A program made the position numbers and the translations under genes. The notes under the pieces were generated by a model that saw only the letters and a list, made by a program, of their open reading frames with translations, did not search any database and was not told the DNA's origin. Shown here piece after piece: positions 34,238-42,652 of a DNA stretch of 64,000 nucleotides (position 1 is the first letter of the stretch; each line of letters starts with the position of its first letter). This DNA comes from JAKLIX01 sp964605655 (GTDB lineage: Bacteria > Bacteroidota > Bacteroidia > Bacteroidales > CAIXZF01): contig CAZSDK010000020.1 of assembly GCA_964605655.1 (NCBI GenBank), positions 7,765 through 71,764 of the forward strand. Reading direction: 5' to 3'.

Positions 34238-36574
34238 TTAGGATTTCCTCCTGATCGCTTTACGTGGAGATTTGCTTTTGGTTTCAACACTGTGGGCAAT
34301 GATGGCTTTGCAGTCGTCCAGGTTCAGTTTTTCAGGGTCTTTTCCTTTGGGAATTTTATGATTTTCTCTTCCTACGGCAATATAAGGACCATAACGCCCA
34401 TTCAGCACCTTAATTGTTGGTTCTTCGGGGAACTCCCTGATCAGCTTTTTCTCGTTAATATTCCTTTTTTCCATGATGATCTCAATGGCTCTTTCCTGGT
34501 TTACTGTATGAGGGTCATCGGTTTTCGGAAGGGAATAGAAAGCATTCTTATGTTTAATATAAGGACCAAACCTGCCAATACCCGCGACCATCTCGGCTTC
34601 TTCAAACTCTCCGACATTCCTGGGAAGTTTGAAAAGATCGAGAGCCTGTTCCAGGGTGACTGTTTCCAGGGTCAGTTCCTTACCCAGCCTGGCAAACCTC
34701 GGTTTTTCATCACTTTCGGTATCACCAAGTTGGACCATGGGGCCATACTTGCCGATCTTCACGAAAACATTCTTGCCGGTTTTAGGATCTGTTCCCAGCA
34801 GCTTTTCTCCCGTGAATTTGGTGGTCTTGGTCTGGGTTTCTTCTATCTGTGCGTGGAAGGGAAAGTAAAAGTCTTTGATCACCTCGTTCCATACCCTTTT
34901 ACCCGCTGCCACCTTATCAAACTCTTCTTCCACCTCGGCAGTAAAATTATAGTCGATGATATGCTGGAAAAACTGCAGGAGGAATTTATTCACCAGGGTC
35001 CCGATATCGGTCGGGAAGAGTTTGGCTTTTTCATAGCCTGCTTTTTCGTTCTTCACAGAGACCTTGATACTCCCTTTTTTAAGGGCCAGAATGGTGTAAT
35101 CTCTTTTAACGCCCTCCTTGTCACCTTTGACCACGTATTCTCTTTTCTGAATAGTAGAGATGGTGGGGGCATAGGTAGAAGGTCTTCCGATTCCCAGTTC
35201 TTCCAGCTTTTTCACAAGACTTGCCTCGGTATACCGGGCAGGAATGGGAGAAAAACGCTGGGTGGCCTTGATATCGTCGGTAAGCAGGACCTGCCCCTTT
35301 TCAACCGGGGGAAGCACATCATCTTTATCTTCCTGTGTATCATCATCATCGAAAGATTCCTTGTACACTTTCAGGAATCCGTCGAAGGTGATGACTTCAC
35401 CCCTGGCGAGGAATTTCTCGGTGGAATTGGAGATATCAATGGTAACCACAGTCTTTTCTACCAGGGCGTCGGCCATCTGCGAGGCGATCGCACGTTTCCA
35501 GATGAGGTCATAGAGCCTTTGCTGGGCCACATCACCGTTGATCTCCTGATGATTCATATAGGTGGGCCGGATGGCTTCATGAGCCTCCTGTGCTCCTTTG
35601 GACTTGGTGGTATATTTTCTTGTTTTGACATACTGGGGGCCAAAAGTCCTGGTAATCTCTTCCTTGGCCATGCCCAGGGCAAGATTGGAGAGGTTCACCG
35701 AGTCGGTCCTCATGTAGGTGATCTTACCTGACTCATAAAGCTGCTGGGCTACCGTCATGGTTTTCGATACCGAAAATCCCAGTTTTCTGCTTGCCTCCTG
35801 CTGGAGGGTGGAGGTGGTAAAAGGAGGGGCGGGTGATTTTTTGGATGGCTTTGTTTCCACTCCTTCCACTGTGAAGGTCGAAGTTTTGCAGTTTTCAAGG
35901 AATGCCATGGCTTCATCCTGGGTATCGTACTTTCTGGAGAGCTCAGCTTCCATTTTTACGATGCCTTCATCGGTGATCACATCAAAAAGGGCAGTCACTT
36001 TAAAAGCCGACTGGCTCACAAAACTCTTGACATCATCCTCTCTTTCTACGATAAGCCGCACGGCTACCGACTGCACCCTTCCTGCTGAAAGAGAAGGTTT
36101 CACTTTCTTCCACAATAAGGGTGACAGTTCAAATCCGACCAGGCGGTCCAATACCCTTCTTGCTTGCTGGGCGTTGACCAGGTTGCGGTCTATCTTCCTC
36201 GGATTCTCGATGGCACCAAGGATGGCATTCTTCGTAATCTCATGAAAGACAATCCGTTTTATCCTGGCTTCTTCCAGGTTCAGCGTTTCCACCAGGTGCC
36301 AGCTGATGGCTTCTCCTTCACGGTCCTCGTCCGTTGCTAGCCAGATCACCTCTGCCTCCTGGGAAACCTTCTTCAGGTCTGCGACTACTTTCTTTTTTTC
36401 CGGGGATATCTCATATAAAGGAAGAAATCCTTTCTCAATATCCACCCCCAACAGCTTTTTGGAGAGGTCCCGAACATGTCCAAAACTGGATTTAACAAGG
36501 AATTCCTTTCCCAGAAATCCTTCAATGGTTTTGGCTTTGGCCGGGGACTCAACGATGACGAGATTTTTCGGCAT
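34238..36574 (-). CDS. topA: DNA topoisomerase I
   Basis: A 778-residue type IA topoisomerase that relaxes negatively supercoiled DNA. The N-terminal Toprim domain begins NLVIVESPAKAKTIEGFLG and holds the acidic DEDREGEAISWHL motif. The active-site Tyr lies in ITYMRTDSVNLS, about residue 285. The C-terminal part lacks the Cys4 zinc fingers of the E. coli enzyme and instead has three glycine/tyrosine repeats (KIGKYGPMVQLGD, GIGRFGPYIKHKN, LNGRYGPYIAVGREN), the form found in Bacteroidota and many other phyla. The basic end KSKSPRKAIRRKS may bind DNA. A TACTTTTG box lies 22 nt before the ATG. It leads a two-gene unit with the arginase-fold gene. Confidence 0.97.
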   Translation of the reverse strand: MPKNLVIVESPAKAKTIEGFLGKEFLVKSSFGHVRDLSKKLLGVDIEKGFLPLYEISPEKKKVVADLKKVSQEAEVIWLATDEDREGEAISWHLVETLNLEEARIKRIVFHEITKNAILGAIENPRKIDRNLVNAQQARRVLDRLVGFELSPLLWKKVKPSLSAGRVQSVAVRLIVEREDDVKSFVSQSAFKVTALFDVITDEGIVKMEAELSRKYDTQDEAMAFLENCKTSTFTVEGVETKPSKKSPAPPFTTSTLQQEASRKLGFSVSKTMTVAQQLYESGKITYMRTDSVNLSNLALGMAKEEITRTFGPQYVKTRKYTTKSKGAQEAHEAIRPTYMNHQEINGDVAQQRLYDLIWKRAIASQMADALVEKTVVTIDISNSTEKFLARGEVITFDGFLKVYKESFDDDDTQEDKDDVLPPVEKGQVLLTDDIKATQRFSPIPARYTEASLVKKLEELGIGRPSTYAPTISTIQKREYVVKGDKEGVKRDYTILALKKGSIKVSVKNEKAGYEKAKLFPTDIGTLVNKFLLQFFQHIIDYNFTAEVEEEFDKVAAGKRVWNEVIKDFYFPFHAQIEETQTKTTKFTGEKLLGTDPKTGKNVFVKIGKYGPMVQLGDTESDEKPRFARLGKELTLETVTLEQALDLFKLPRNVGEFEEAEMVAGIGRFGPYIKHKNAFYSLPKTDDPHTVNQERAIEIIMEKRNINEKKLIREFPEEPTIKVLNGRYGPYIAVGRENHKIPKGKDPEKLNLDDCKAIIAHSVETKSKSPRKAIRRKS

Positions 36575-36596
36575 GGTCCGTTTTTTAAAAGTGGCA

Positions 36597-36604
36597 CAAA
36601 AGTA
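36597..36604 (-). promoter_or_regulatory. Candidate -7 box TACTTTTG for topA
   Basis: On the minus strand this reads TACTTTTG, fitting TAnnTTTG, 22 nt before the topA ATG. This is the same spacing as at aspS and the DUF2461 gene. Confidence 0.55.
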
Positions 36605-36713
36605 ATATATTTTTAAAACCTGCTTTTCAGAATATCCATATTAATATGGTAGGTTCAGAAGCAACAAACTAATTTTGCAGCAAATTGTTTAATTCTTTGA
36701 CTTATTTTGAAAA

Positions 36714-36854
36714 GAGGTCGTCTCATAAGGCTGAAAATGCTTCGACTCCCCTCAGCATGACATTTGATTATCAATGTTTTGTCATATTGAGCGCCTGCCC
36801 GCCGGCAGGCAGGTAGTCGAAATATTGACAAAACACTAATTATAAGACAGCCTC
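36714..36854. mobile_element. MITE-like element with terminal inverted repeats
   Basis: The ends GAGGTCGTCTCATAAG (36714) and TTATAAGACAGCCTC (36840-36854) are inverted repeats of one another with three mismatches. Inside is a second inverted pair, TGTTTTGTCA at 36775 and TGACAAAACA at 36826, around GCCTGCCCGCCGGCAGGC. It has no coding capacity and no obvious target duplication. About 141 bp, it fills the divergent spacer between topA and miaB. The MITE label rests on the structure and on my memory of similar ends in Bacteroidota genomes. Confidence 0.55.
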
Positions 36855-36865
36855 CTATTATATAG

Positions 36866-38215
36866 ATGCATTTTACCTCGACAGTGGAAAAAAACAAGAA
36901 ACTTTTTATCGAGACCTACGGTTGCCAGATGAACTTCTCCGACAGTGAGATCGTGGGTTCTATCATGAAAGAAGGGGGTTATGACCTGACCGCAGACCTT
37001 CATGCCGCCGATGTGATCTTTGTCAATACCTGTTCCATCAGGGATAATGCGGAACAGAGGGTAAGGAAGAGACTCAGGGAATTCAACGCCCTGAAGAAAA
37101 AAAATCCAAGCCTGGTCGTGGGCTTGCTGGGTTGTATGGCAGAAAGGGTGAAGGAGGAGTTGTTCGAACAGGAGAAACTGCTTGATATTATTGCCGGTCC
37201 TGATTCCTATCGCGACCTTCCCAGGCTTATGTCGGCCGTGGAGGAAGGACAGAAGGCAGTCAACCTGATCCTTTCGGCGGATGAGACCTATGCCGATATT
37301 TCCCCGGTGCGGCTCGGAAGCAATAGGGTGTCGGCCTTTATCTCTATTATGAGAGGCTGCGAGAACTTTTGTGCGTACTGCGTGGTACCCTATACCAGGG
37401 GGACAGAGAGGAGCCGTGATCCGAGGTCCATCCTGGCCGAAGCCAAAGACCTGTTTGACAAAGGATACCGGGAGGTGACCCTGCTTGGTCAGAATGTCAA
37501 CTCCTATCAGTACGAGTCCGACGGCAAACGGATGGATTTCCCTGACTTGCTTGACGCTGTGGCCTCCATAGATCCTTTCTTAAGGGTTCGTTTTGCGACA
37601 TCACACCCCAAAGATCTCAGCGACAAGCTGATAGAGACCATTGCCCGGCGACCCAACCTATGCCGTTCCATCCATCTGCCGGTTCAGTCGGGCAGCAGCA
37701 AAGTGCTGTGGGATATGAACAGGAACTATACCAGGGAATGGTACCTGGGAAGGATACAGGCGATTCGTAATGCCATTCCCGGATGCATGATCTCCACCGA
37801 TATTATTGCCGGCTTTTGTGGTGAGACCGAGGCTGACCACAGGGAGACCCTGTCCCTGATGGAGGAAGTCGGATTTGATTATGCCTATATGTTCAAGTAT
37901 TCGGAAAGAGCAGGCACATTTGCAGCTGGTACCAAAACCGACGATGTTGATGAAGTCACAAAGTCGCGCCGCCTGCAGGAGATCATCGATTTTCAGGGAA
38001 GGCTCTCCCTCGCTTCCAACCGTCGTGATATTGGCTTGACTTTCGAAGTGCTGGTGGAAGGTACTTCCAAACGATCTGCCCAAAAACTGGCCGGCCGGAA
38101 CAGCCAGAACAAAATGGTGGTATTCCCTTCACAGGGACAGCAAGCAGGAGACTATGTAAAGGTGATGGTTCGGGATTGTACGGCAGCCACCCTGTTGGGT
38201 GACATTGTTTCCTGA
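36866..38215 (+). CDS. miaB: tRNA-2-methylthio-N6-dimethylallyladenosine synthase
   Basis: A 449-residue radical-SAM methylthiotransferase that adds a methylthio group to isopentenyl-A37 of tRNAs. The N-terminal UPF0004 domain starts FIETYGCQMNFSDSEIV and holds the three Cys of the auxiliary cluster (YGCQ, NTCSIRDNA, LLGCMAERV). The radical-SAM Cys165, Cys169 and Cys172 are in MRGCENFCAYCVVPYTRG. TRAM domain residues end the protein (TFEVLVEGTSKRSAQ, VKVMVRDCTAATLLGD). The ARGTERSR-type signature TRGTERSRDP after the cluster fits MiaB rather than RimO or MtaB. It stops 4 nt before the convergent asparaginase gene. Confidence 0.96.
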   Translation: MHFTSTVEKNKKLFIETYGCQMNFSDSEIVGSIMKEGGYDLTADLHAADVIFVNTCSIRDNAEQRVRKRLREFNALKKKNPSLVVGLLGCMAERVKEELFEQEKLLDIIAGPDSYRDLPRLMSAVEEGQKAVNLILSADETYADISPVRLGSNRVSAFISIMRGCENFCAYCVVPYTRGTERSRDPRSILAEAKDLFDKGYREVTLLGQNVNSYQYESDGKRMDFPDLLDAVASIDPFLRVRFATSHPKDLSDKLIETIARRPNLCRSIHLPVQSGSSKVLWDMNRNYTREWYLGRIQAIRNAIPGCMISTDIIAGFCGETEADHRETLSLMEEVGFDYAYMFKYSERAGTFAAGTKTDDVDEVTKSRRLQEIIDFQGRLSLASNRRDIGLTFEVLVEGTSKRSAQKLAGRNSQNKMVVFPSQGQQAGDYVKVMVRDCTAATLLGDIVS

Positions 38216-38219
38216 AAGC

Positions 38220-39242
38220 TTACACACTCATTTCCCCTCTCATGGGAGTCTGCAGCCAGTGTATGGTTTCATCCCTGCTCATTTTCTTGCCGAGAAGGAA
38301 CATCAGCTTGGTGAGGGCGGCTTCGGTAGTAATGTCATACCCACCAATAATCCCTAATTCTCCGAGACGTGCACTGGTCTCATATTTCCCGATTTCCACC
38401 GTTCCGCCCTTGCATTGGGTCACGTTGAAAAGAATCAATCCCTGTTCCACTGATTGATGGAGAGCATCCAGGAACCAGGAATCGGTGGGTGCATTGCCCG
38501 AGCCAAAGGTCTCAAGGATCACTGCTTTTAACCCTTCAGTGCCAAGAATGGAATGAACCACCTTTGGGGTGATCCCCGGGTATAACTTGAGGAGAGCGAT
38601 ATTGCCATCCAGATCTTTATGGATCTTTAACTTACGGAAGTTGGGCCTCAGGATGAATTCCCTGTTGTACTTAATATTGACCCCAATCTCGGCCAGCACC
38701 GGGAAGTTACCCGACATGAAGGCCTGGAAATGTTCCGCATTGACCTTGGTGGTCCGGTTTCCACGATATAGCTTATTTTCAAAGCATAAGGTGACTTCAG
38801 GTACGATGGGTGTTCCCTCATCGTAGGCTGCGGCTATTTCAATGGCGTTGATGAAGTTCTCCCTTCCGTCATTCCTCACCACTCCCATCGGCAACTGAGA
38901 CCCGGTGAAAACAACCGGCTTGTTCAGGTTCTCCAGCATGAAACTCAGCGCAGAAGCGCTGTAAGCCATGGTATCAGAACCATGTAACACCACAAAACCA
39001 TCGTAGGATTCGTAATGGCTCCCGATAACCTCCGCAATTTTTACCCAGAAAGAGGGCTGCATGTTCGAGGAGTCGAGCAATGGATCGAAAGAATGGATAT
39101 CAATGTGATAATTGAAGTTCTCAAGAAGAGGGATGTGATGGTAAACATGCCCAAAATCAAAGGGACGCAATGTGCCGGTTTCCCTGTCCTGCATCATGCC
39201 GATGGTGCCTCCGGTATAGATGACCAATATGGATGAAGTCAT
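38220..39242 (-). CDS. ansA: Type I (cytoplasmic) L-asparaginase
   Basis: A 340-residue enzyme hydrolysing L-asparagine to aspartate and ammonia. The two asparaginase signatures are present: ILVIYTGGTIGMMQD at the N-terminus (nucleophile Thr10 to Thr13 region) and FVVLHGSDTMAYSASALSFM near residue 80-100. There is no signal peptide, so it is the cytoplasmic type I form. C-terminal substrate region VILETFGSGNAPTDSWFLD is typical. Length fits type I enzymes (about 335-345). It is convergent with miaB (4-nt gap) and divergent from the FG-GAP protein gene. Confidence 0.93.
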   Translation of the reverse strand: MTSSILVIYTGGTIGMMQDRETGTLRPFDFGHVYHHIPLLENFNYHIDIHSFDPLLDSSNMQPSFWVKIAEVIGSHYESYDGFVVLHGSDTMAYSASALSFMLENLNKPVVFTGSQLPMGVVRNDGRENFINAIEIAAAYDEGTPIVPEVTLCFENKLYRGNRTTKVNAEHFQAFMSGNFPVLAEIGVNIKYNREFILRPNFRKLKIHKDLDGNIALLKLYPGITPKVVHSILGTEGLKAVILETFGSGNAPTDSWFLDALHQSVEQGLILFNVTQCKGGTVEIGKYETSARLGELGIIGGYDITTEAALTKLMFLLGKKMSRDETIHWLQTPMRGEMSV

Positions 39243-39265
39243 TTCTCTGCCTGTGGTTTGTGGAG

Positions 39266-39273
39266 TAAAGATA
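39266..39273 (-). promoter_or_regulatory. Candidate -7 box TATCTTTA for ansA
   Basis: On the minus strand TATCTTTA matches TAnnTTTG except for its last base. It is 23 nt before the ansA ATG, the spacing typical of this window. Confidence 0.35.
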
Positions 39274-39285
39274 AACGGAATTCAT

Positions 39286-39293
39286 TAACTTTA
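39286..39293 (+). promoter_or_regulatory. Candidate -7 box TAACTTTA for the FG-GAP protein gene
   Basis: One mismatch to TAnnTTTG; 44 nt before the ATG at 39338. Its leader would include an in-frame TTG at 39314 that I reject as the start. Confidence 0.3.
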
Positions 39294-39337
39294 CAACGAA
39301 GAAACACGGCTGATTGTCCAACTCAAAACCTCAACAG

Positions 39338-40726
39338 ATGGCAAAAGTTTTTCTCACTTTCTGCTTGATTGGAATACTGATGTTTCCAATGCGTTCATTT
39401 TCACAAGTTTGTGACTATTTTGATTCAGGCCAGAACCTGGGTTCTGATCCCACATTCGGGGTGGCCCTGGGTGACTTCGACGGGGACGGCGACCAGGATG
39501 CCTTTACCGTGGATGCTTACAATGACCTGGAAATCTATTTCAATAACGGAAGCGGTATCTTCAGCCTCAGTCAGACCATCACACCGGCTGCCGGTGAAGG
39601 TGATAATTTCGGGGTGCACCTGGCTGATGTCGACAACGACGGAGACCTGGATGCCATTGTGGTCCCATTTTACAACTCTGCCAGCCTCAAAATCTATAAA
39701 AACAACGGTGCCGGGAACTTTACTCTTTTCCAGGCCGTGTCCTCGAACCTGGGTTGCCATTTTGCAGGGATCGGGGATCTTGACGGGGATAATGATACAG
39801 ATGTATTCTTGCCCGGATGGATGTCATCTGAGACCAAGGTCTTTCTGAATAACGGGAACGGGATGTATACTCAGTTTTCTTCTCTGACCCTTACCAATTT
39901 CGGAGGAAGTAATGATGTGGCCATGGCCGATGCCGACGGGGACGGTGACCTCGATGCCATTGTCGTTTCAAGTAACGCAGGCGGAAGGCTGTTGATAAAT
40001 GACGGAACCGGGACCTTTACCGACAGTGGTCAGACTCTGGGTAATACCAGCGACAGCTATTACACGGTGGAAGCCGGTGACATTGAAAAAGACGGAGATG
40101 CCGATGTCATCATCGGAGGGATGTATGCCCCGCTCACCGCACTGACCAACAATGGTTCAGGTGTATTTAGTCCAATGGCAACTTATCTGAGCAGCAACTA
40201 TGACAAGGATATGCTTTTGCTCGACTATGACAATGACAACGATCCCGATGTATTCGTTTCCACGTATGGAGGACACGGGCTGGAGGTGTGGAACAACGAT
40301 GGCTCGGGAAATCTGTCGTTATGCTATGAGAACGTATCTCCCATGCCGGAGACTTATTCCCATGGATTTGATATAGGGCTTCTCAACGGAGATGTGTATT
40401 ATGATGCCTTTATGGGCGAATTCGGCAGCGACGGGGATAAGGTGTTTTTCGGGGATCCTTCGGTGGGCCTTCCGAACCGGGAACCCTTCACTTTTCAGCT
40501 GTCTCCCAATCCGGCCGGAAACTGGCTGGACCTCGGTATCGAGGGGAATTCCCGTGCTTTACAAATGGAAATTTTTGACGCCAGGGCTTGTTTACTCATG
40601 GCGACAAACCTCATCGGGTCCGATAATTATTCTCTGAATATCAGTGGTTTAGGTACGGGGCTTTATCTCCTGGTTTTAACCGATGAATGGGGACAGCGTT
40701 TTACGTCCAGATTTATAAAGGATTAA
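39338..40726 (+). CDS. Secreted FG-GAP/VCBS-repeat protein with T9SS type A sorting domain
   Basis: A 462-residue exported protein. I start at the ATG giving MAKVFLTFCLIGILMFPMRS, a clear signal peptide; the TTG eight codons earlier is less likely. The body is five to six FG-GAP (VCBS) repeats forming a beta-propeller. Each has a calcium-binding loop: DFDGDGDQDAF, DVDNDGDLDAI, DLDGDNDTDVF, DADGDGDLDAI, DIEKDGDADVI and DYDNDNDPDVF. The C-terminal 80 residues are a T9SS type A domain (FQLSPNPAGNWLDLG to FTSRFIKD). It is predicted cargo of the PorU/PorV system in this window. The ligand is unknown; related folds mediate adhesion. Confidence 0.9.
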   Translation: MAKVFLTFCLIGILMFPMRSFSQVCDYFDSGQNLGSDPTFGVALGDFDGDGDQDAFTVDAYNDLEIYFNNGSGIFSLSQTITPAAGEGDNFGVHLADVDNDGDLDAIVVPFYNSASLKIYKNNGAGNFTLFQAVSSNLGCHFAGIGDLDGDNDTDVFLPGWMSSETKVFLNNGNGMYTQFSSLTLTNFGGSNDVAMADADGDGDLDAIVVSSNAGGRLLINDGTGTFTDSGQTLGNTSDSYYTVEAGDIEKDGDADVIIGGMYAPLTALTNNGSGVFSPMATYLSSNYDKDMLLLDYDNDNDPDVFVSTYGGHGLEVWNNDGSGNLSLCYENVSPMPETYSHGFDIGLLNGDVYYDAFMGEFGSDGDKVFFGDPSVGLPNREPFTFQLSPNPAGNWLDLGIEGNSRALQMEIFDARACLLMATNLIGSDNYSLNISGLGTGLYLLVLTDEWGQRFTSRFIKD

Positions 40727-40747
40727 CAGAACATCCTCAGGGAATTT

Positions 40748-41767
40748 TTACTGAACAAAATTCAGGATCTCCCCGGTGGGAATTTCCATCATACAACGGA
40801 AATGCCCTTTCGGACACTTTTCATATCCCAGTTTAGAGCAGGGACGGCAGGAGAGGTCCTTGACTTCCAGGATCTTTGATCTTGCGGAGGTCCCTTCAGG
40901 GTAGTAAGGGTACATTCCGAAGCTGGGGATGGTGTTTCCCCAGACAGAGATAATATCCTTCGAAAAAGCGGCCGCAATATGCATGAGTCCGGTGTCATGG
41001 GTGATGACCTGGTCGCAGGCTTTCAACAGCAAAGCCGACTCATGAAGGGTCAGCAGGCCGGTAGTGTTGTAAATATGTTTTGATTGACCTGGTGTTGGAT
41101 TATCTATTGTTCCGGATCTCAATGGCAGTTGATTCACAAGGAATTCTGCTGTTGCACGATCTTCCGGTCCGCCAAGCAGGACCAGGGGTTTGTGTATCTT
41201 TTCGCAGAGCGTCAGCAGCTTTTCTTTGGGTAACTGTTTCGTAGCGTGTTTCCCCCCGATCACCAGGCAAACATATCCCTGTCGTGGCAGTCCCGGGATC
41301 TTCGCATAAGGGTCTACTCCTTCAGGGATAAAGTAATCCAGACCTTTTCCATCATTGGTGATATGGAAGCCGGATACGGATTGAAAATACCGGTCAACGA
41401 TATGGATGTCGGGCAAAAGATCAATTTTTAGCTTACAGATCAGGAATTTACGGATGTTGAGTTTGCTGAAGGTGGAAAAGGGTTTGAAAAGTTTGATCAG
41501 TATGCTCCACGATCTGAGATTCTTATGAAGGTCGATCAGGTGGTCATAGTTTTCCATACGAAGGGCAGGAACCACTTCGCTGATGCTTTTCCTGATGGTG
41601 AATATTTTATCGATGTAGGGGTTGGCTTCGATCACCGGAAGAAAAACTTCCTTGGTGAGGTAGTGCACCTGGCAGCCGGGGAGCTGTTCTTTCAGGCAAC
41701 GGACGACAGGGGTGGTAAGAACGATGTCACCGATGGAACTGAAACGTATGACCAGGATCTTCTTCAC
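40748..41767 (-). CDS. Glycosyltransferase family 9 (heptosyltransferase-like)
   Basis: A 339-residue GT-B-fold transferase of the ADP-heptose:LPS heptosyltransferase family, presumably acting on lipid A core or another envelope glycan. I start at the GTG giving VKKILVIRFSSIGDIVLTTP, the family N-terminus. The frame runs 87 codons further upstream, but that part is antisense to tatD and unlike any GT9. GT9 motifs: LIDLHKNLRSW near residue 85, VCLVIGGKHATKQLP near 190, PLVLLGGPEDRATAEFLV near 215, and VITHDTGLMHIAAAFSKDII near 275. The C-terminal SCRPCSKLGYEKCPKGHFRC is the Cys cluster often seen in this family. A TAACTTTG box lies 14 nt upstream. Confidence 0.87.
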   Translation of the reverse strand: MKKILVIRFSSIGDIVLTTPVVRCLKEQLPGCQVHYLTKEVFLPVIEANPYIDKIFTIRKSISEVVPALRMENYDHLIDLHKNLRSWSILIKLFKPFSTFSKLNIRKFLICKLKIDLLPDIHIVDRYFQSVSGFHITNDGKGLDYFIPEGVDPYAKIPGLPRQGYVCLVIGGKHATKQLPKEKLLTLCEKIHKPLVLLGGPEDRATAEFLVNQLPLRSGTIDNPTPGQSKHIYNTTGLLTLHESALLLKACDQVITHDTGLMHIAAAFSKDIISVWGNTIPSFGMYPYYPEGTSARSKILEVKDLSCRPCSKLGYEKCPKGHFRCMMEIPTGEILNFVQ

Positions 41768-41781
41768 GGCCTTGTTTTGAG

Positions 41782-41789
41782 CAAAGTTA
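41782..41789 (-). promoter_or_regulatory. Candidate -7 box TAACTTTG for the GT9 gene
   Basis: On the minus strand TAACTTTG matches TAnnTTTG, 14 nt before the proposed GTG start. It supports the short version of the gene. It is back to back with the tatD box. Confidence 0.55.
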
Positions 41790-41802
41790 AGAACATTGCG
41801 AT

Positions 41803-41810
41803 TACCTTTG
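41803..41810 (+). promoter_or_regulatory. Candidate -7 box TACCTTTG for tatD
   Basis: A perfect TAnnTTTG match 23 nt before the tatD ATG. The two divergent boxes are only 13 nt apart, so the two promoters would compete for polymerase. Confidence 0.55.
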
Positions 41811-41833
41811 CCTCTGAAATTCACTGCTGAAAC

Positions 41834-42652
41834 ATGATGCTGATTGACACCCACGCCCATTTGTATCTGGATGATTATAAGGATGACCGCGATTTGATGG
41901 TCCGGAGAGCCCTGGATGAGGGAGTCAGGTATATGCTGCTGCCCCGTATCGACAGCAGGACCCACCAGGCGATGATGTCGATGGCAGCACAGTTCCCTGA
42001 CTCCTGCCTTCCTATGATGGGCCTTCATCCCACCAGCGTGAAGGAAGACTGGGAGTCGGAACTTGCCCTGGTGGAGGAAGGGCTCAAATCAGGCTCATAC
42101 TGTGCTGTCGGCGAGGTGGGCATCGACCTGTACTGGGACCAGACCTACCGTAAAGAGCAGGAGAAGGTTTTCGTTAAGGAGATGGAATGGTCGTTGATGT
42201 ATGGACTGCCCCTGGTGATCCATACTCGTAATTCACTTGAAATCACCATCGCCCTGATCAAGGATTTCAATGATCGTCGTCTGACCGGCGTTTTTCATTG
42301 TTTCCCCGGCACGGAGGAACAGGCTGAGGAGGTGATCGGGATGAGATTTATGCTGGGCATCGGAGGCGTGGTGTCCTACAAGAATTCTCAGATGTCGAAA
42401 GTGGTGGAAGCCATTCCGTTGGAACACCTCGTCCTGGAGACCGATGCCCCTTTTCTTTCCCCTCACCCCAAAAGAGGCATGAGAAATGAGAGTGCTTTTG
42501 TTGCTTATGTGGCCCGAAAAATAGCCGAGATCAAAAACACCGGCCCCGAAGAGGTAGCCGGGGTCACTACTGATAATGCCTTAAGATTATTTCCTTCGAT
42601 TAACCTCCGAAACCCGCCACCTTACGGGACTCCGCAAAGACCTTTGCATTAA
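41834..42652 (+). CDS. tatD: TatD-family metal-dependent hydrolase
   Basis: A 272-residue TIM-barrel metallohydrolase of the TatD/YcfH family, members of which act as DNases or remove 3' ends of nucleic acids. Metal ligands: DTHAHLYLDDY at residues 5-15, GEVGIDLYWDQTYRKEQEKV near 95-115, VIHTRNSLEI near 132, GVFHCFPGTEEQAEEVIG near 155, and ETDAPFLSPHP near 205. The last 17 residues extend past the usual end and overlap the convergent sdhB gene by 53 nt. The symbol denotes the family; exact orthology to tatD rather than ycfH is not settled. Confidence 0.9.
   Translation: MMLIDTHAHLYLDDYKDDRDLMVRRALDEGVRYMLLPRIDSRTHQAMMSMAAQFPDSCLPMMGLHPTSVKEDWESELALVEEGLKSGSYCAVGEVGIDLYWDQTYRKEQEKVFVKEMEWSLMYGLPLVIHTRNSLEITIALIKDFNDRRLTGVFHCFPGTEEQAEEVIGMRFMLGIGGVVSYKNSQMSKVVEAIPLEHLVLETDAPFLSPHPKRGMRNESAFVAYVARKIAEIKNTGPEEVAGVTTDNALRLFPSINLRNPPPYGTPQRPLH

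Noticed and set aside
34292..35731. Open frame of 479 codons on the plus strand inside topA
   Set aside because: Antisense to well-conserved topoisomerase motifs; composition rich in Phe/Gly/Ile without a family match.
41768..42028. N-terminal extension of the GT9 gene
   Set aside because: The added 87 residues are antisense to tatD, unlike any GT9 N-terminus, and run across a candidate promoter box.
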